A DNA stretch of 64,000 bases, from assembly GCF_006496635.1 (NCBI RefSeq), contig NZ_CP022958.1, forward strand, positions 2,170,001 to 2,234,000, given 5' to 3'. The translations under genes and the position numbers were made by a program. The stretch's first letter is position 1, and each line of letters opens with the position of its first letter. The notes beneath the pieces are model-generated. The model had not been told where the DNA came from. It saw only the letters and a program-made list of their open reading frames with translations, and searched no databases. Shown here piece after piece: positions 9,595 through 18,500 of this stretch. The DNA is from Azoarcus sp. DD4 (GTDB lineage Bacteria > Pseudomonadota > Gammaproteobacteria > Burkholderiales > Rhodocyclaceae).

Positions 9595-10526
9595 ACATCG
9601 AAGACGCCGGCTCGCCGGCCCAGCCGGCGAAGCCCGGCTCATCTGCCCACTTTCGCACCGGCTTCGTCGCCATCGTCGGCCGGCCCAATGTCGGCAAGTC
9701 GACCCTGTTGAACCGGCTGATCGGCCAGAAGATCAGCATCGTCTCCAGCAAGGCGCAGACAACCCGCCACCGCGTCACCGGCATCCTCACCAACGACGAC
9801 GCCCAGTTCGTCTTCGTCGATACGCCGGGTTTCCAGACGCAGCACCGCAATGCGCTCAACCGCTCGATGAACCGCACGGTGTCGCAGGTGCTGGGCGATG
9901 TCGACCTGGTGTTCTTCGTCATCGAGGCCGGCCGCATGGGCGAGGACGACCGCAAGGTGCTGGAGGTGATCCCGGCCGAAGCGAAGGTGGTGCTGGTCAT
10001 CAACAAGGTCGACCAGCTGAAGGACAAGAGCCGGCTGCTGCCCTTCATCGACCAGGTGCGCGGGGCACGCGATTTCATCGAAATCGTGCCGCTGTCGGCC
10101 GAGCGCGGCAGCAACGTCGATGCGCTGGTGCGCGCGGCCACGCCGCTGCTGCCGGAAGGCGCGCCGATGTACGAGGAAGACGAGATCACAGACCGCAGCG
10201 AGCGCTTCCTCGCCGCCGAATTCCTGCGCGAGAAGCTCTTCCGCCTGCTCGGCGACGAACTGCCCTACGGCATCGCGGTCGAGATCGAGAAATTCGAGAC
10301 CGAAGGCAACCTGCGTCGCATCCATGCCGCGGTGATCGTCGACAAGGCCGGCCACAAGGGTATCGTCATCGGCAAGGGCGGCGAGAAGCTCAAGCGCGTG
10401 TCGAGCGAGGCCCGCGTCGAACTGGAAAAACTGTTCGACGGCAAGGTCTTCCTCGAAGTCTGGGTCAAGGTCAAGAGCGGCTGGGCGGACGACGAGCGCG
10501 CGCTGAAGAGCCTCGGCTACGAATAA
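9591..10526 (+). CDS. era: GTPase Era
   Basis: The 311-residue protein carries a G1 motif G-R-P-N-V-G-K-S (residues 30-37), D-T-P-G and N-K-V-D, and a C-terminal KH domain (about 220-310) containing G-I-V-I-G-K-G-G-E-K-L-K. Era binds the 3' end of 16S rRNA and acts in 30S maturation. The roughly 20-residue Pro/Ala-rich N-terminal extension is not unusual. Coupling to rnc is conserved. Confidence 0.97.
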   Translation: MNIEDAGSPAQPAKPGSSAHFRTGFVAIVGRPNVGKSTLLNRLIGQKISIVSSKAQTTRHRVTGILTNDDAQFVFVDTPGFQTQHRNALNRSMNRTVSQVLGDVDLVFFVIEAGRMGEDDRKVLEVIPAEAKVVLVINKVDQLKDKSRLLPFIDQVRGARDFIEIVPLSAERGSNVDALVRAATPLLPEGAPMYEEDEITDRSERFLAAEFLREKLFRLLGDELPYGIAVEIEKFETEGNLRRIHAAVIVDKAGHKGIVIGKGGEKLKRVSSEARVELEKLFDGKVFLEVWVKVKSGWADDERALKSLGYE

Positions 10527-10553
10527 GCCGGCTCGGATCGGGGACGTAGTGTC

Positions 10554-11285
10554 GTGGCGGTCAAGCAGCGTATAGACCAGCAGCCAGGCTGGGTGCTGCA
10601 CACGCTGCCCTGGCGCGAGACCAGCCTGATCGTCGAGGTTTTCTCGCGCGATTTCGGCCGGGTCGCGCTGGTCGCCAAGGGCGCACGGCGGCCGCATTCC
10701 GCCTTTCGCGGCGTGCTGATGGCCTTCCAGCCGCTGCTGCTGGACTGGTCCGGCGGCGGCGAAGTGCGCACCCTGGTGCGCGCCGAATGGCAGGGCGGCC
10801 AGCCGCTGCTGACCGGGCAGGCGCTGCTCTGCGGCTATTACCTCAACGAGCTGCTGGTCAAGCTCACGCCGCGCGACGACGCCCATCCCAATCTCTTCGT
10901 CGCCTATGCCGATGCCGTGCGCGAACTCGGCCGCGGCTTGCCGCCGCCGCCCATCCTGCGATTGTTCGAGCTCGCGCTGCTGCAGGAACTCGGTTATGGC
11001 ATCGGGCTGGACGCCGACGTGCAGAGCGGCGAGCCGGTCCGGGCGGGCAGCGCCTACGCTTATATAATCGAGAGCGGTCCGGTTGCGCTCGATGCGGCCG
11101 ACGAAGCGCCCCCCGAGCTGCCGGTGGTGAGCGGCCAGACCCTGCTCGATATGGCGGCCGGCGAATTTTCCCGCAGCGAGACGCTGGCCCAGTCCAAGCG
11201 CCTGCTGCGCGTACTGATCAACCATTACCTTGGCGGGCAGCCGCTGCAGTCCCGCCGCGTCCTTCAGGAGTTGCTCGAACTGTGA
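10554..11285 (+). CDS. recO: DNA repair protein RecO
   Basis: The 243-residue protein starts at GTG. It has an N-terminal OB-fold (W-V-L-H-T-L-P-W-R-E-T-S-L-I-V-E-V-F-S) and a helical C-terminal domain ending S-R-R-V-L-Q-E-L. RecO loads RecA onto SSB-coated DNA together with RecR. The cysteine cluster found in some RecO proteins is absent here. The stop overlaps the pdxJ start as GTGA. Confidence 0.94.
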   Translation: MAVKQRIDQQPGWVLHTLPWRETSLIVEVFSRDFGRVALVAKGARRPHSAFRGVLMAFQPLLLDWSGGGEVRTLVRAEWQGGQPLLTGQALLCGYYLNELLVKLTPRDDAHPNLFVAYADAVRELGRGLPPPPILRLFELALLQELGYGIGLDADVQSGEPVRAGSAYAYIIESGPVALDAADEAPPELPVVSGQTLLDMAAGEFSRSETLAQSKRLLRVLINHYLGGQPLQSRRVLQELLEL

Positions 11286-12031
11286 TCGAACTCGGCGTCA
11301 ACATCGACCACGTTGCCACCTTGCGCCAGGCGCGCCGCACCTGGGAGCCGGACCCGACCTGGGCGGCGGTGGAAGCCCACCTCGGCGGTGCCGACGGCAT
11401 CACCGTGCATCTGCGCGAAGACCGCCGTCACATCCAGGACGACGACGTCCGCCGCCTGCGCGAACTCACCCAGATCAAGCTCAACCTCGAGATGGCGGCC
11501 ACCGACGAGATGGTCGGCATCGCCCGCAGCATCAAGCCGGAGATGGCGATGCTGGTGCCGGAAGGCCGCCACGAGGTCACCACCGAGGGCGGGCTGGACA
11601 TCGTCTCGCAGGAAGCGCGGCTGAAGGACGTCATCGCGCGGCTGGCCGATGCCGGCATCGTCACCAGCGTCTTCATCGACGCCGAGATCGCCCAGATCGA
11701 CGCCGCCGCCCGCATCGGCGCCAAGGTCTGCGAGATCCACACCGGCCCCTACGCCCACGCCTTCCATGCGCAGGGGCGCGATGCCGAAAGCCCGGCGGTG
11801 CTGGCCGAGATCGACAAGATCCGCCGCGCGGGCGAAGCCATCCGCGGCCACGGCATGCGCTTCAACGCTGGCCATGCGCTCAACTACTACAACGTCCAGC
11901 CGATCGCACGCCTGCCCGGCATCCGCGAACTGCATATCGGCCATGCCATCGTCAGCCGTTCGGTGTTTTCCGGCATCCGCGAGGCGGTGACCGAGATGAA
12001 GCGCCTGATGCGCGAGGCGGCCGCCGGCTGA
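11282..12031 (+). CDS. pdxJ: Pyridoxine 5'-phosphate synthase
   Basis: The 249-residue TIM-barrel protein starts at a GTG overlapping the recO stop. It begins I-E-L-G-V-N-I-D-H-V-A-T-L-R-Q-A-R, the substrate-binding PdxJ N-terminus, and contains V-C-E-I-H-T-G-P-Y-A and L-H-I-G-H-A-I-V-S-R. It condenses 1-deoxyxylulose 5-phosphate with 3-amino-1-hydroxyacetone phosphate in vitamin B6 synthesis. The gene pair pdxJ-acpS is conserved. Confidence 0.97.
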   Translation: MIELGVNIDHVATLRQARRTWEPDPTWAAVEAHLGGADGITVHLREDRRHIQDDDVRRLRELTQIKLNLEMAATDEMVGIARSIKPEMAMLVPEGRHEVTTEGGLDIVSQEARLKDVIARLADAGIVTSVFIDAEIAQIDAAARIGAKVCEIHTGPYAHAFHAQGRDAESPAVLAEIDKIRRAGEAIRGHGMRFNAGHALNYYNVQPIARLPGIRELHIGHAIVSRSVFSGIREAVTEMKRLMREAAAG

Positions 12032-12045
12032 CGAGGGGAGGGCGC

Positions 12046-12423
12046 ATGATCCACGGCATCGGCACCGACATCGTCCACATCGCGCGCATCCGGACCTCGC
12101 TGGAGCGTCATGGCGAGCGCTTCGCCGAGCGCATCCTCGCCGAATCCGAGCGCGAGGCCTGGCGTGCGAGCCGCGATCCGGCGCGTTTTCTCGCCAAGCG
12201 CTTCGCCGCCAAGGAAGCCTTCGGCAAGGCGCTCGGCACCGGTGTCGCGGTGCCGGCCACGCTGCACGCGGTGGCGGTGGGGCACGATGCGCTGGGCAAG
12301 CCGCTCTACCGCTATGGCGACGGCCTGCAGACACACCTGGACGAGCGCGGCATGCACGCCCACCTCAGCCTAACCGACGAGAACGACTACGTGGTCGCCT
12401 TCGCGGTGATCGAGATCCGATAA
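12046..12423 (+). CDS. acpS: Holo-[acyl-carrier-protein] synthase
   Basis: The 125-residue protein has ATG at 12046 preceded by a strong GAGGGGAGG. It carries the metal-binding G-I-G-T-D-I-V motif at its start and R-F-A-A-K-E-A-F-G-K-A-L-G-T-G in the middle, both diagnostic for AcpS. It transfers 4'-phosphopantetheine from CoA to apo-ACP. Confidence 0.97.
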   Translation: MIHGIGTDIVHIARIRTSLERHGERFAERILAESEREAWRASRDPARFLAKRFAAKEAFGKALGTGVAVPATLHAVAVGHDALGKPLYRYGDGLQTHLDERGMHAHLSLTDENDYVVAFAVIEIR

Positions 12424-12425
12424 GC

Positions 12426-13553
12426 ATGTACCCGCTCAATCTCCCCCGCGGCCCGGTGATGATGGACGTCGCCGGCACCGTGCTGGCCGACGAGGAACGC
12501 GAACGCCTGTGCGACCCGCTGGTCGGCGGCGTCATCCTCTTCGCCCGCAACTTCACCGGTTCCGAGCAGCTGGCCGCGCTCACTGCCGAGATCCGCGCGC
12601 TGCGCAACCCGCAACTGCTGATCGCGGTCGACCACGAAGGCGGCCGGGTGCAGCGCTTCCGCAGCGACGGCTTCACCCGCCTGCCGGCGATGCGCAGCCT
12701 GGGCACCTTGTGGGAGCGCGATTATCTCGCCGCGCTCGACGCCGCCCGCCACACCGGTTACGTGCTCGCCGCCGAGCTGCTGGCCCACGGCGTCGATCTC
12801 AGCTTCACCCCGGTGCTGGACCTCGACTACGGCGTCAGCCGGGCCATCGGCAACCGCGCCTTCCATCGCGATCCGCAGGTGGTCGGCAAGCTCGCCCAGG
12901 CGCTGATCGCCGGCATGGCGGAGGCCGGCATGGGCTGCGTCGGCAAGCATTTCCCCGGCCACGGCTACGTCGAGGCGGATTCGCACCACGAGGTGCCGGT
13001 TGACGCGCGCGATTTCGACACTATCTGGAACGAAGACATCGCGCCCTACCGTCACCGCCTCGGCCGCCAGCTCGCCGGGGTGATGCCGGCCCACGTCATC
13101 TATCCGGCAGCCGATCCCAACCCGGCCGGCTTCTCCGCCTTCTGGCTGAAGGACGTGCTGCGCCAGCGCGTCGGCTTCAAGGGCGTGATATTCAGCGACG
13201 ACCTCAACATGGAAGGCGCGGCGGTGGCCGGCGACATCGTCGGCCGCAGCAAGGCGGCTTTTGAAGCCGGCTGCGACATGCTGCTGGTGTGCAACCGGCC
13301 CGATCTGGTCGCCGAACTGCTGGACCGCTGGGCGCCGCTGCCGGATGCGGAGAGTCTGGCGCGCGTGGCGGCGGTCGCACCGTCGCCGCCGAAGGCGCCG
13401 TGGCTGGCAGATCCTTTTGCGCTCGAACTCCATGAGCCTTATCTCAAGGCGCGCGAGCAGGTCATCGCGATCGCCGAGGACGCAAGCGGGCCGACGATGA
13501 CGGCGGGCACGATAGGGAACCAGGCGGTCGAAATCCTCAAGAGGGAAACGTAG
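12426..13553 (+). CDS. nagZ: Beta-N-acetylhexosaminidase NagZ (GH3)
   Basis: The 375-residue cytosolic GH3 glycosidase shows V-D-H-E-G-G-R-V-Q-R-F, K-H-F-P-G-H-G (followed by S-H-H) and the nucleophile Asp in I-F-S-D-D-L-N-M. NagZ removes GlcNAc from anhydromuropeptides in peptidoglycan recycling. The ATG lies 2 bp after the acpS stop. Confidence 0.96.
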   Translation: MYPLNLPRGPVMMDVAGTVLADEERERLCDPLVGGVILFARNFTGSEQLAALTAEIRALRNPQLLIAVDHEGGRVQRFRSDGFTRLPAMRSLGTLWERDYLAALDAARHTGYVLAAELLAHGVDLSFTPVLDLDYGVSRAIGNRAFHRDPQVVGKLAQALIAGMAEAGMGCVGKHFPGHGYVEADSHHEVPVDARDFDTIWNEDIAPYRHRLGRQLAGVMPAHVIYPAADPNPAGFSAFWLKDVLRQRVGFKGVIFSDDLNMEGAAVAGDIVGRSKAAFEAGCDMLLVCNRPDLVAELLDRWAPLPDAESLARVAAVAPSPPKAPWLADPFALELHEPYLKAREQVIAIAEDASGPTMTAGTIGNQAVEILKRET

Positions 13554-13622
13554 GAAGCGACCGAGCGAGCGTCATGTCCATGGATAGCGGGATATTCGAA
13601 GCGTTCCTTCTCGACCACGCCA

Positions 13623-13716
13623 GTGGCGGGGCGGGGCGTTTGTGGAGCAGGCGAGGACTGTCTGAGCCCGAAGGGCGAGTTCCACAGCCAGCGGAACAAA
13701 TGCCCCGCCCCGCCAC
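13623..13716. repeat. Large palindromic intergenic element between nagZ and uvrC
   Basis: Arms of 21 bp (13623-13643 and 13696-13716) match as inverted repeats at 20 of 21 positions around a 52-nt centre. The arms are GC-rich (GTGGCGGGGC...). The centre carries ACTGTCTGAG and GCGAGTTCC, which resemble repeated intergenic sequences of this bacterial group. It occupies almost half of the 214-bp gap and could form a strong RNA or cruciform hairpin. No T-run follows. Confidence 0.6.
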
Positions 13717-13767
13717 GTTGTAACCGCGCAAGCCTTCCAACAAGCCGCTTCACCACCGACAACCAGC

Positions 13768-15588
13768 ATGTCCACCACCCCCGCCCCGACGCCCGCCTTC
13801 GACGCCAAGCCCTTCCTCCGTACCCTCACCGAGGAACCCGGCGTCTATCGCATGATCGGCGCCGAGGACAAGGTGCTCTACGTCGGCAAGGCCAAGAACC
13901 TCAAGCGCCGCGTCTCCAGCTACTTCCAGCGCACCCAGTTGTCGCCGCGCATCGCCATGATGGTCGCGCAGGTGCAACGGGTGGACGTCACCGCCACCCG
14001 CTCCGAGGCCGAGGCGCTGATCCTCGAGAACAACCTCATCAAGAGCCTGGCGCCGCGCTACAACATCCTGTTCCGCGACGACAAGTCCTACCCCTACATC
14101 GAACTCAGCGGCGACGAATTCCCCCAACTCGCCTACCACCGCGGCGCCTTCGCCAAGGGCGCGCGCTACTTCGGTCCCTTCCCCAACGCCTGGGCGGTGC
14201 GCGAAAGCATTCACCTGCTGCAGAAAACCTTCCAGCTGCGCACCTGCGAAAACTCCGTCTTCCAGAACCGCTCGCGGCCCTGCCTGCTGCAACAGATCAA
14301 GCGCTGCACCGGCCCCTGCGTCGGCCTCATCTCGAAGGAAGACTACGCCGCCGACGTCAGGCTCGCCGCGCGCTTCCTCGACGGCCACGGCTCGGACGTC
14401 ATCGAGGATCTCACCGCCCGCATGCAGGCCGCCTCGGAAAACCTTGCCTTTGAACAGGCCGCCGCCTGTCGCGACCAGATCCGCGCGCTGCAGGCGGTGC
14501 TGCACCGCCAGTTCGTCGACAGCGGCAAGGACGAGGACGTCGACATCCTCGCCGCGGTCGAGGAAGACGGCATGCTGTGCGTGAACATCGCAATGGTGCG
14601 CGGCGGCCGCCATCTCGGCGACCGGCCCCAGTTTCCCAGCGGCGCCGCGGTCTGCGGCGCGGAGGACGGTCTGGTCGCCTTCGTCGAGCAGCACTACGGC
14701 CAGCACCCCATGCCCGCGCGCATCCTGGTCAATGTGGCGGTGGAGGGCGTGCGCGAAGCGCTGGCCGAGATCAGCGACAAGCCGGCGGCCGTGGTCGCAC
14801 CGCGTTTCGCCGTCGATCGCGGCTGGATGGAAATGGCCGACAAGAACGCGCGGCTCGCCATCCAGGCCCGCGCCCGCGACACCGGCCGCGCCGAGCAGCG
14901 GCTGGAAGCGCTGCGCGAAGCCCTCGACCTGGTCGATCCGCCGCAACGCATCGAATGCTTCGACATCAGCCACACCATGGGCGAAGCGACCGTCGCCTCC
15001 TGCGTGGTCTGCGTCGACGGCCAGATGAAGCACGGCGAATACCGCCGCTACAACATCACCGGCATCACCCCGGGCGACGACTTCGCCGCGATGCGCCAGG
15101 CGCTGGAACGGCGCTACGGCAAGGTCGCGGCGGGCGAGGGCCTGCGGCCCGACCTCATCCTGATCGATGGCGGCAAGGGCCAGGTGTCCGCAGCGCTGGA
15201 CATCCTCGCCGAACTCGGCCTGGAAGACATCGCAATGATAGGCGTGGCCAAGGGCGAAGGCCGCAAGGTCGGGCTGGAGACGCTGATCTTCCCCGACGAA
15301 CGCGAAGGCCTGGCGCTCGGCGGCGGCCACGCCGCGCTGCACCTGGTCGCCGAGATCCGCGACGAGGCCCACCGCTTTGCGATCACCGGCCACCGCGCGC
15401 GGCGCGCCAAGACGAGGGTCGGCTCCAAGCTGGAAGACATCCCCGGCGTTGGCCCCACCCGGCGGCGCAACCTGCTCGCCACCTTCGGCGGGCTGGACGG
15501 CGTGCGTGCCGCCACCGTCGAAGACCTGTGCCGCGTCGAAGGCATCAACCGCAAGCTCGCCGAGCAGATTCACCAGGCGCTGCGCTGA
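13768..15588 (+). CDS. uvrC: UvrABC system protein C
   Basis: The 606-residue length is normal for the family. It has an N-terminal GIY-YIG domain (P-G-V-Y-R-M ... V-L-Y-V-G-K-A-K-N-L-K-R-R), a UvrB-interacting UVR motif near residues 205-240, an RNase H-like endonuclease domain (I-E-C-F-D-I-S-H and I-D-G-G-K-G-Q) and a C-terminal helix-hairpin-helix pair. UvrC makes both incisions in nucleotide excision repair. It ends 3 bp from the convergent last gene of the injection-system operon, with no terminator between them. Confidence 0.97.
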   Translation: MSTTPAPTPAFDAKPFLRTLTEEPGVYRMIGAEDKVLYVGKAKNLKRRVSSYFQRTQLSPRIAMMVAQVQRVDVTATRSEAEALILENNLIKSLAPRYNILFRDDKSYPYIELSGDEFPQLAYHRGAFAKGARYFGPFPNAWAVRESIHLLQKTFQLRTCENSVFQNRSRPCLLQQIKRCTGPCVGLISKEDYAADVRLAARFLDGHGSDVIEDLTARMQAASENLAFEQAAACRDQIRALQAVLHRQFVDSGKDEDVDILAAVEEDGMLCVNIAMVRGGRHLGDRPQFPSGAAVCGAEDGLVAFVEQHYGQHPMPARILVNVAVEGVREALAEISDKPAAVVAPRFAVDRGWMEMADKNARLAIQARARDTGRAEQRLEALREALDLVDPPQRIECFDISHTMGEATVASCVVCVDGQMKHGEYRRYNITGITPGDDFAAMRQALERRYGKVAAGEGLRPDLILIDGGKGQVSAALDILAELGLEDIAMIGVAKGEGRKVGLETLIFPDEREGLALGGGHAALHLVAEIRDEAHRFAITGHRARRAKTRVGSKLEDIPGVGPTRRRNLLATFGGLDGVRAATVEDLCRVEGINRKLAEQIHQALR

Positions 15589-15591
15589 GCT

Positions 15592-18500
15592 TCACAACTC
15601 GCCGCGATGGTCGGCGACGATGCCGTCGCGCGGCTGCACGCCGTACTGGGCGATGTCCTGCTCGGCCGCCGGGATGTTCTCCACCTCGGTCACACTGCCG
15701 AGCTGGCGGTCGCGCGTCCCGTCGGCCTTCAGCGCATAGGCGCGCAGGCTGACGCTGCGCGGTACGTTCGCCTCTTCCTGCACCACCTCGCGCACCGCCA
15801 GCCAGCGCGCCTTGTCGGCATCGCCGGCGGCGGCGCGGGCGTTGGCCAGTGCGCGCTGGGCGTCGCCACCACGCGCCGGCATGCCGTAGTTGGCGGTGAC
15901 GATGAAGTTCACCTGCTTGCGGTCGGCCGCGCGCGGCGCATCCACCGCGTCCTTCACCTGCTTCTCGAAGCCGTGCAGCATCGAATCGCCGCGGCGGTTG
16001 TTGGCGCCCTGCGACAGCGGCGTGAGATTGCGCCAGGTGTCGCCGGGGCCGCCGATGTTGTGGTTGAGCAGGTGGCCGAGCACGTAGTAGCTGCCGCTGG
16101 CGCCCAGGCGCGAGCGGCGCTGGTTGAGCCGCCCGTAGGCCGGCGTGTGCAGCGAGCGGCTGGGCGCGCTGCCGGTGAAGCTGCGGTTGCGGGTCAGCCG
16201 CAGCACGGTGGCGCTGGTGCCGTAGCCGGCGCCGTTGGTGGCGCCATAGACCGGCTCGGTCGAAGGCGGATCGTTGCCGCCGGCCGGCATGATGCGCGCC
16301 GTCGCCACCGCCAGCTCGCCCATCAAGCCGTCGATGATGGTCGCGTGGTCGGTGGCGGGCGCACCCGCTGCGGCCGGTACCGCGCTGGCCGGCGCGCGCG
16401 CCGCGGCGGCGATGGCCTCGTCCAGCCGGGTAGCGATGTCGGCGGCGTTGCGCTTGTCGGCGCGTCTGGCCGGCGGCACGTCCACGTCGCGGATGAAGTC
16501 GGCGTAGGGCGTCGGGTCGCTCGCCACCATCAGCCGCGCGCCGCGGCCGCTGCCCTGGATGTAGACGTTGTGTTCCTGGCCGTCCTCGGCGCGAAAGCCG
16601 TGGCGTGCCCGCCACCAGTCGCGCAGTCGCGACACCCCGCGGCCCACCGCCGCCGCACCGCGCCGCAGCAGGTCCAGCACCGCGCGGCCGGCGCGCAGCG
16701 CGCGGCTGATCAACCAGTCGATGGCGCCATCCACGCGTTCCCGCAGGCCGCCGAGGATCTCGCGCAGCCGCGCCGACAGCCGGCCCAGCCCGGCCTGGTT
16801 GGCGAGAAAGCCGATCGCCACCGGCAGCGCGCGGGCGAGCGCGTCTTCCAGGTAGGTGGCGGCGGTGTCGATGGCGCCGCGGGCGATGTCGATGACGCCG
16901 TCCAGCACCCGCGACACGATCTCCAGCAGCTCGCGCAGGTATTCCATGAAGGATTCGATAGCGCGGTAGATGGCGATCAGGGTGTTGATCACCGGCATGA
17001 TGCCGGTCACGTCCAGCAGCGCCATCAGCCAGCGCGTCGCCCAGCCGATGACCCGCTCGGTGATGAAGCCGGTGACGCCCTCGACCACGCTGTTCCACAG
17101 CGAGGACAGCCGCTCGGTCAGCTCGCGCCACAGCCCGGCCGGGCCTTCCGCGACCAGGGTGGCGATGAAGCCCCACACCCCGGTCGCCACGTCCAGCATG
17201 CCGCGCAGCCGCGTCACCAGCGGCTGACCGATGTGCTCGGCGAGCTTGCGGAACACGGCGTCGGCGCTCACGCCCAGCACCTCCATGACGAAGCCGAGCA
17301 CCGAGCGCAGCGAGAAGTCCGCCGGCGGGGTGATGCCGGCCTCGCGCACCGCGCCGAACAGCCAGCCGGTGAGACCGCCCAGCAGATGGGTGCCGATGTT
17401 GCCGAAAAAGCGCATGAAGCCGGCACCCATCGCCCGCAGCAGGTTGATCAGGAAGCCGATCGGATTGGTGAGGATGTCGCCGATCGCTGCCGCTGCCTTG
17501 GCCAGCACCTGCACCACCAGCTCCGGCGGCAGCCCGAGGATGCGCAGGATGGACTGGAAGAACAGCCAGGCCGCGCCGGCAAGGTCGCCATCGACGAAGA
17601 TGCGGCGCAGGATGCGCAGCGCGGTTTCCTGCACCCGCGGCCACAGCTCCGGGTCGCTGAAGAACTGGCCGAACACCGGGATGCGGGCCAGGATCTGGTT
17701 CTTGATGAAGTTCTCGATCGGCTCGCGGATGCAGGCCGGCACCCGCTGCCAGATCGCGTTCAGCACCAGCAGCGGCAGCTGCAGCAGGTCGCCGGCTACG
17801 GTGATGAGCTTGCGCACGGTCTCCAGCACCAGCTGGATGAAGGGCGTGAGCGCATCGAAACCCTGCACCATCCAGTTGAACAGGCGGGCGACCTGTTCGC
17901 GCGCCCAGCCGGCCAGACTGGTCACCAGCTCGCCCAGCCAGCCGAAGGCGGCGCCCAGCCAGGACAGCAGGCTGTTGGCGTTGAGCCGGCCGATGAGGCC
18001 GGAGACCGCGTCCGACAGCGCGCCGATGCGGCTACCCAGCCACTCGCCGGCGCCGACGATGATGGCGCGCACGGTGGCGATGACGTTCTCCACCGAGGGC
18101 AGCACCGAGGCCAGCGTGTCGCGGCTTTCCGGCACGCCGTCGCCGCCTTCCATGCCGCTGGCGGTGGCATCGAGTTCGGTGGACAGCTGCTGCGCGTGTT
18201 CGCCCATCTCGCGCACGAAGGCGGGCGGGATCAGCTCGGCGACGCGGCTGGCGAAGTCGGCCACCGGCTGCCAGACGGGGCGGGTGCGTTCCTTGACCCA
18301 GTCCCAGGCTTCGCCGGCCTTGCGGCTGATCCAGCCGAGTACGCCGCCCTGGCTGCTGCCGGAATCGTCGCCTTCCGAACTGCCGAAGAGCAGATCCTTG
18401 AACCAGTTCCAGATGCGCTCGGCCGCCTCGCGCACCGGGCGTATCCATTCCCAGAAGCGGCGGCCGAGTTCCTGTATACCTTCCCACACCGCCCCGCCGA

